6,125 nt of DNA from Candidatus Latescibacterota bacterium (GTDB lineage Bacteria; Eisenbacteria; RBG-16-71-46; SZUA-252): positions 1 through 6,125 of the forward strand of contig JACQPZ010000082.1 in assembly GCA_016207265.1 (NCBI GenBank), in the 5' to 3' direction. The notes beneath the pieces are model-generated. The model saw only the letters and a program-made list of their open reading frames with translations, was not told the DNA's origin and searched no databases. Made by a program: the position numbers and the translations under genes. Below are positions 5,996 through 6,125 of the stretch, piece by piece; position 1 is the first letter of the stretch; every line of letters starts with the position of its first letter.

Positions 5996-6125
5996 GCCGA
6001 ATCCTGGCGGGCAACTGGAAGATGAACCTGGGACTCGCCGAGGCGCGGGCCCACCTGCGTTCGATCGGCGATCGGATGCCGGGTCCGGAAGCGTTGGCGG
6101 TGGTCGTCTTTCCGCCTGCGACCGC
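5992..6125 (+). CDS. tpiA: Triosephosphate isomerase, N-terminal part (3' partial)
   Basis: A GTG at 5992 overlaps the pgk stop TGA (5993-5995) and opens a frame that runs off the window after 44 complete codons. The product begins M-S-R-I-L-A-G-N-W-K-M-N, the near-invariant first strand of triosephosphate isomerase. Asn8 and Lys10 match the substrate-binding Asn and catalytic Lys of the family (Asn10 and Lys12 in the yeast enzyme). A helix rich in Ala and Arg follows, then A-V-V-V-F-P-P (36-42), the second barrel strand. The enzyme interconverts dihydroxyacetone phosphate and glyceraldehyde 3-phosphate, supplying gap. AAGG at 5981-5984, 7 nt before the GTG, serves as Shine-Dalgarno inside pgk. 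The 4-nt GTGA overlap indicates translational coupling. The rest of the gene is outside the window. Confidence 0.95.
   Translation, partial: MSRILAGNWKMNLGLAEARAHLRSIGDRMPGPEALAVVVFPPAT

Noticed and set aside
1..6125. tRNA or rRNA genes, CRISPR arrays, insertion sequences or long direct repeats
   Set aside because: I found none on reading both strands. Nearly the whole window is accounted for by six recognisable genes, and the largest gap is 99 nt.

Overview
The window is a gene-dense, plus-strand, high-GC segment from a diderm bacterium. It has two parts. The first is an envelope/secretion-type cluster (positions 1 to about 2630). The second is the front of a glycolytic operon (about 2650 to the end). 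A PorV/PorQ-family barrel next to a GWxTD-domain protein points to the FCB superphylum and its neighbours. The strong Shine-Dalgarno sites and a near-consensus TTGACA/TATGAT promoter argue against Bacteroidetes proper. A high-GC candidate lineage such as Eisenbacteria, Latescibacteria or a relative is my best guess, and it is an inference.

Envelope part: the last 42 codons of an exported protein ending in a FlgD-Ig-like / C-terminal-sorting-like module (1-131). Then a PorV/PorQ-family outer-membrane beta-barrel (181-1119, GTG start) and a secreted GWxTD-domain protein (1132-2628, GTG start). The gaps are 49 and 12 nt, so they look co-transcribed.

Junction: the 99-nt gap 2629-2727 holds a very good sigma70-type promoter (2651-2680), an AT-rich perfect inverted repeat in the predicted leader (2699-2711) and a strong ribosome binding site. 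A weak hairpin lies across the stop codon of the GWxTD gene.

Glycolytic part: 6-phosphofructokinase (2728-3765), glyceraldehyde-3-phosphate dehydrogenase (3778-4779), phosphoglycerate kinase (4787-5995) and the 5' end of triosephosphate isomerase (5992 to the window edge). Spacing tightens from 12 nt to 7 nt to a 4-nt stop/start overlap. The phosphofructokinase has Asp104 and Lys124, the pair associated with pyrophosphate rather than ATP as phosphoryl donor. The operon may therefore encode a reversible, PPi-linked entry into lower glycolysis.

I see no mobile elements, CRISPR, tRNA or rRNA. I do not see a clearly undescribed system. The points most worth a second look are the PPi-type signature, the promoter/operator architecture, and the PorV-GWxTD pair with a degenerate GWxTD motif.
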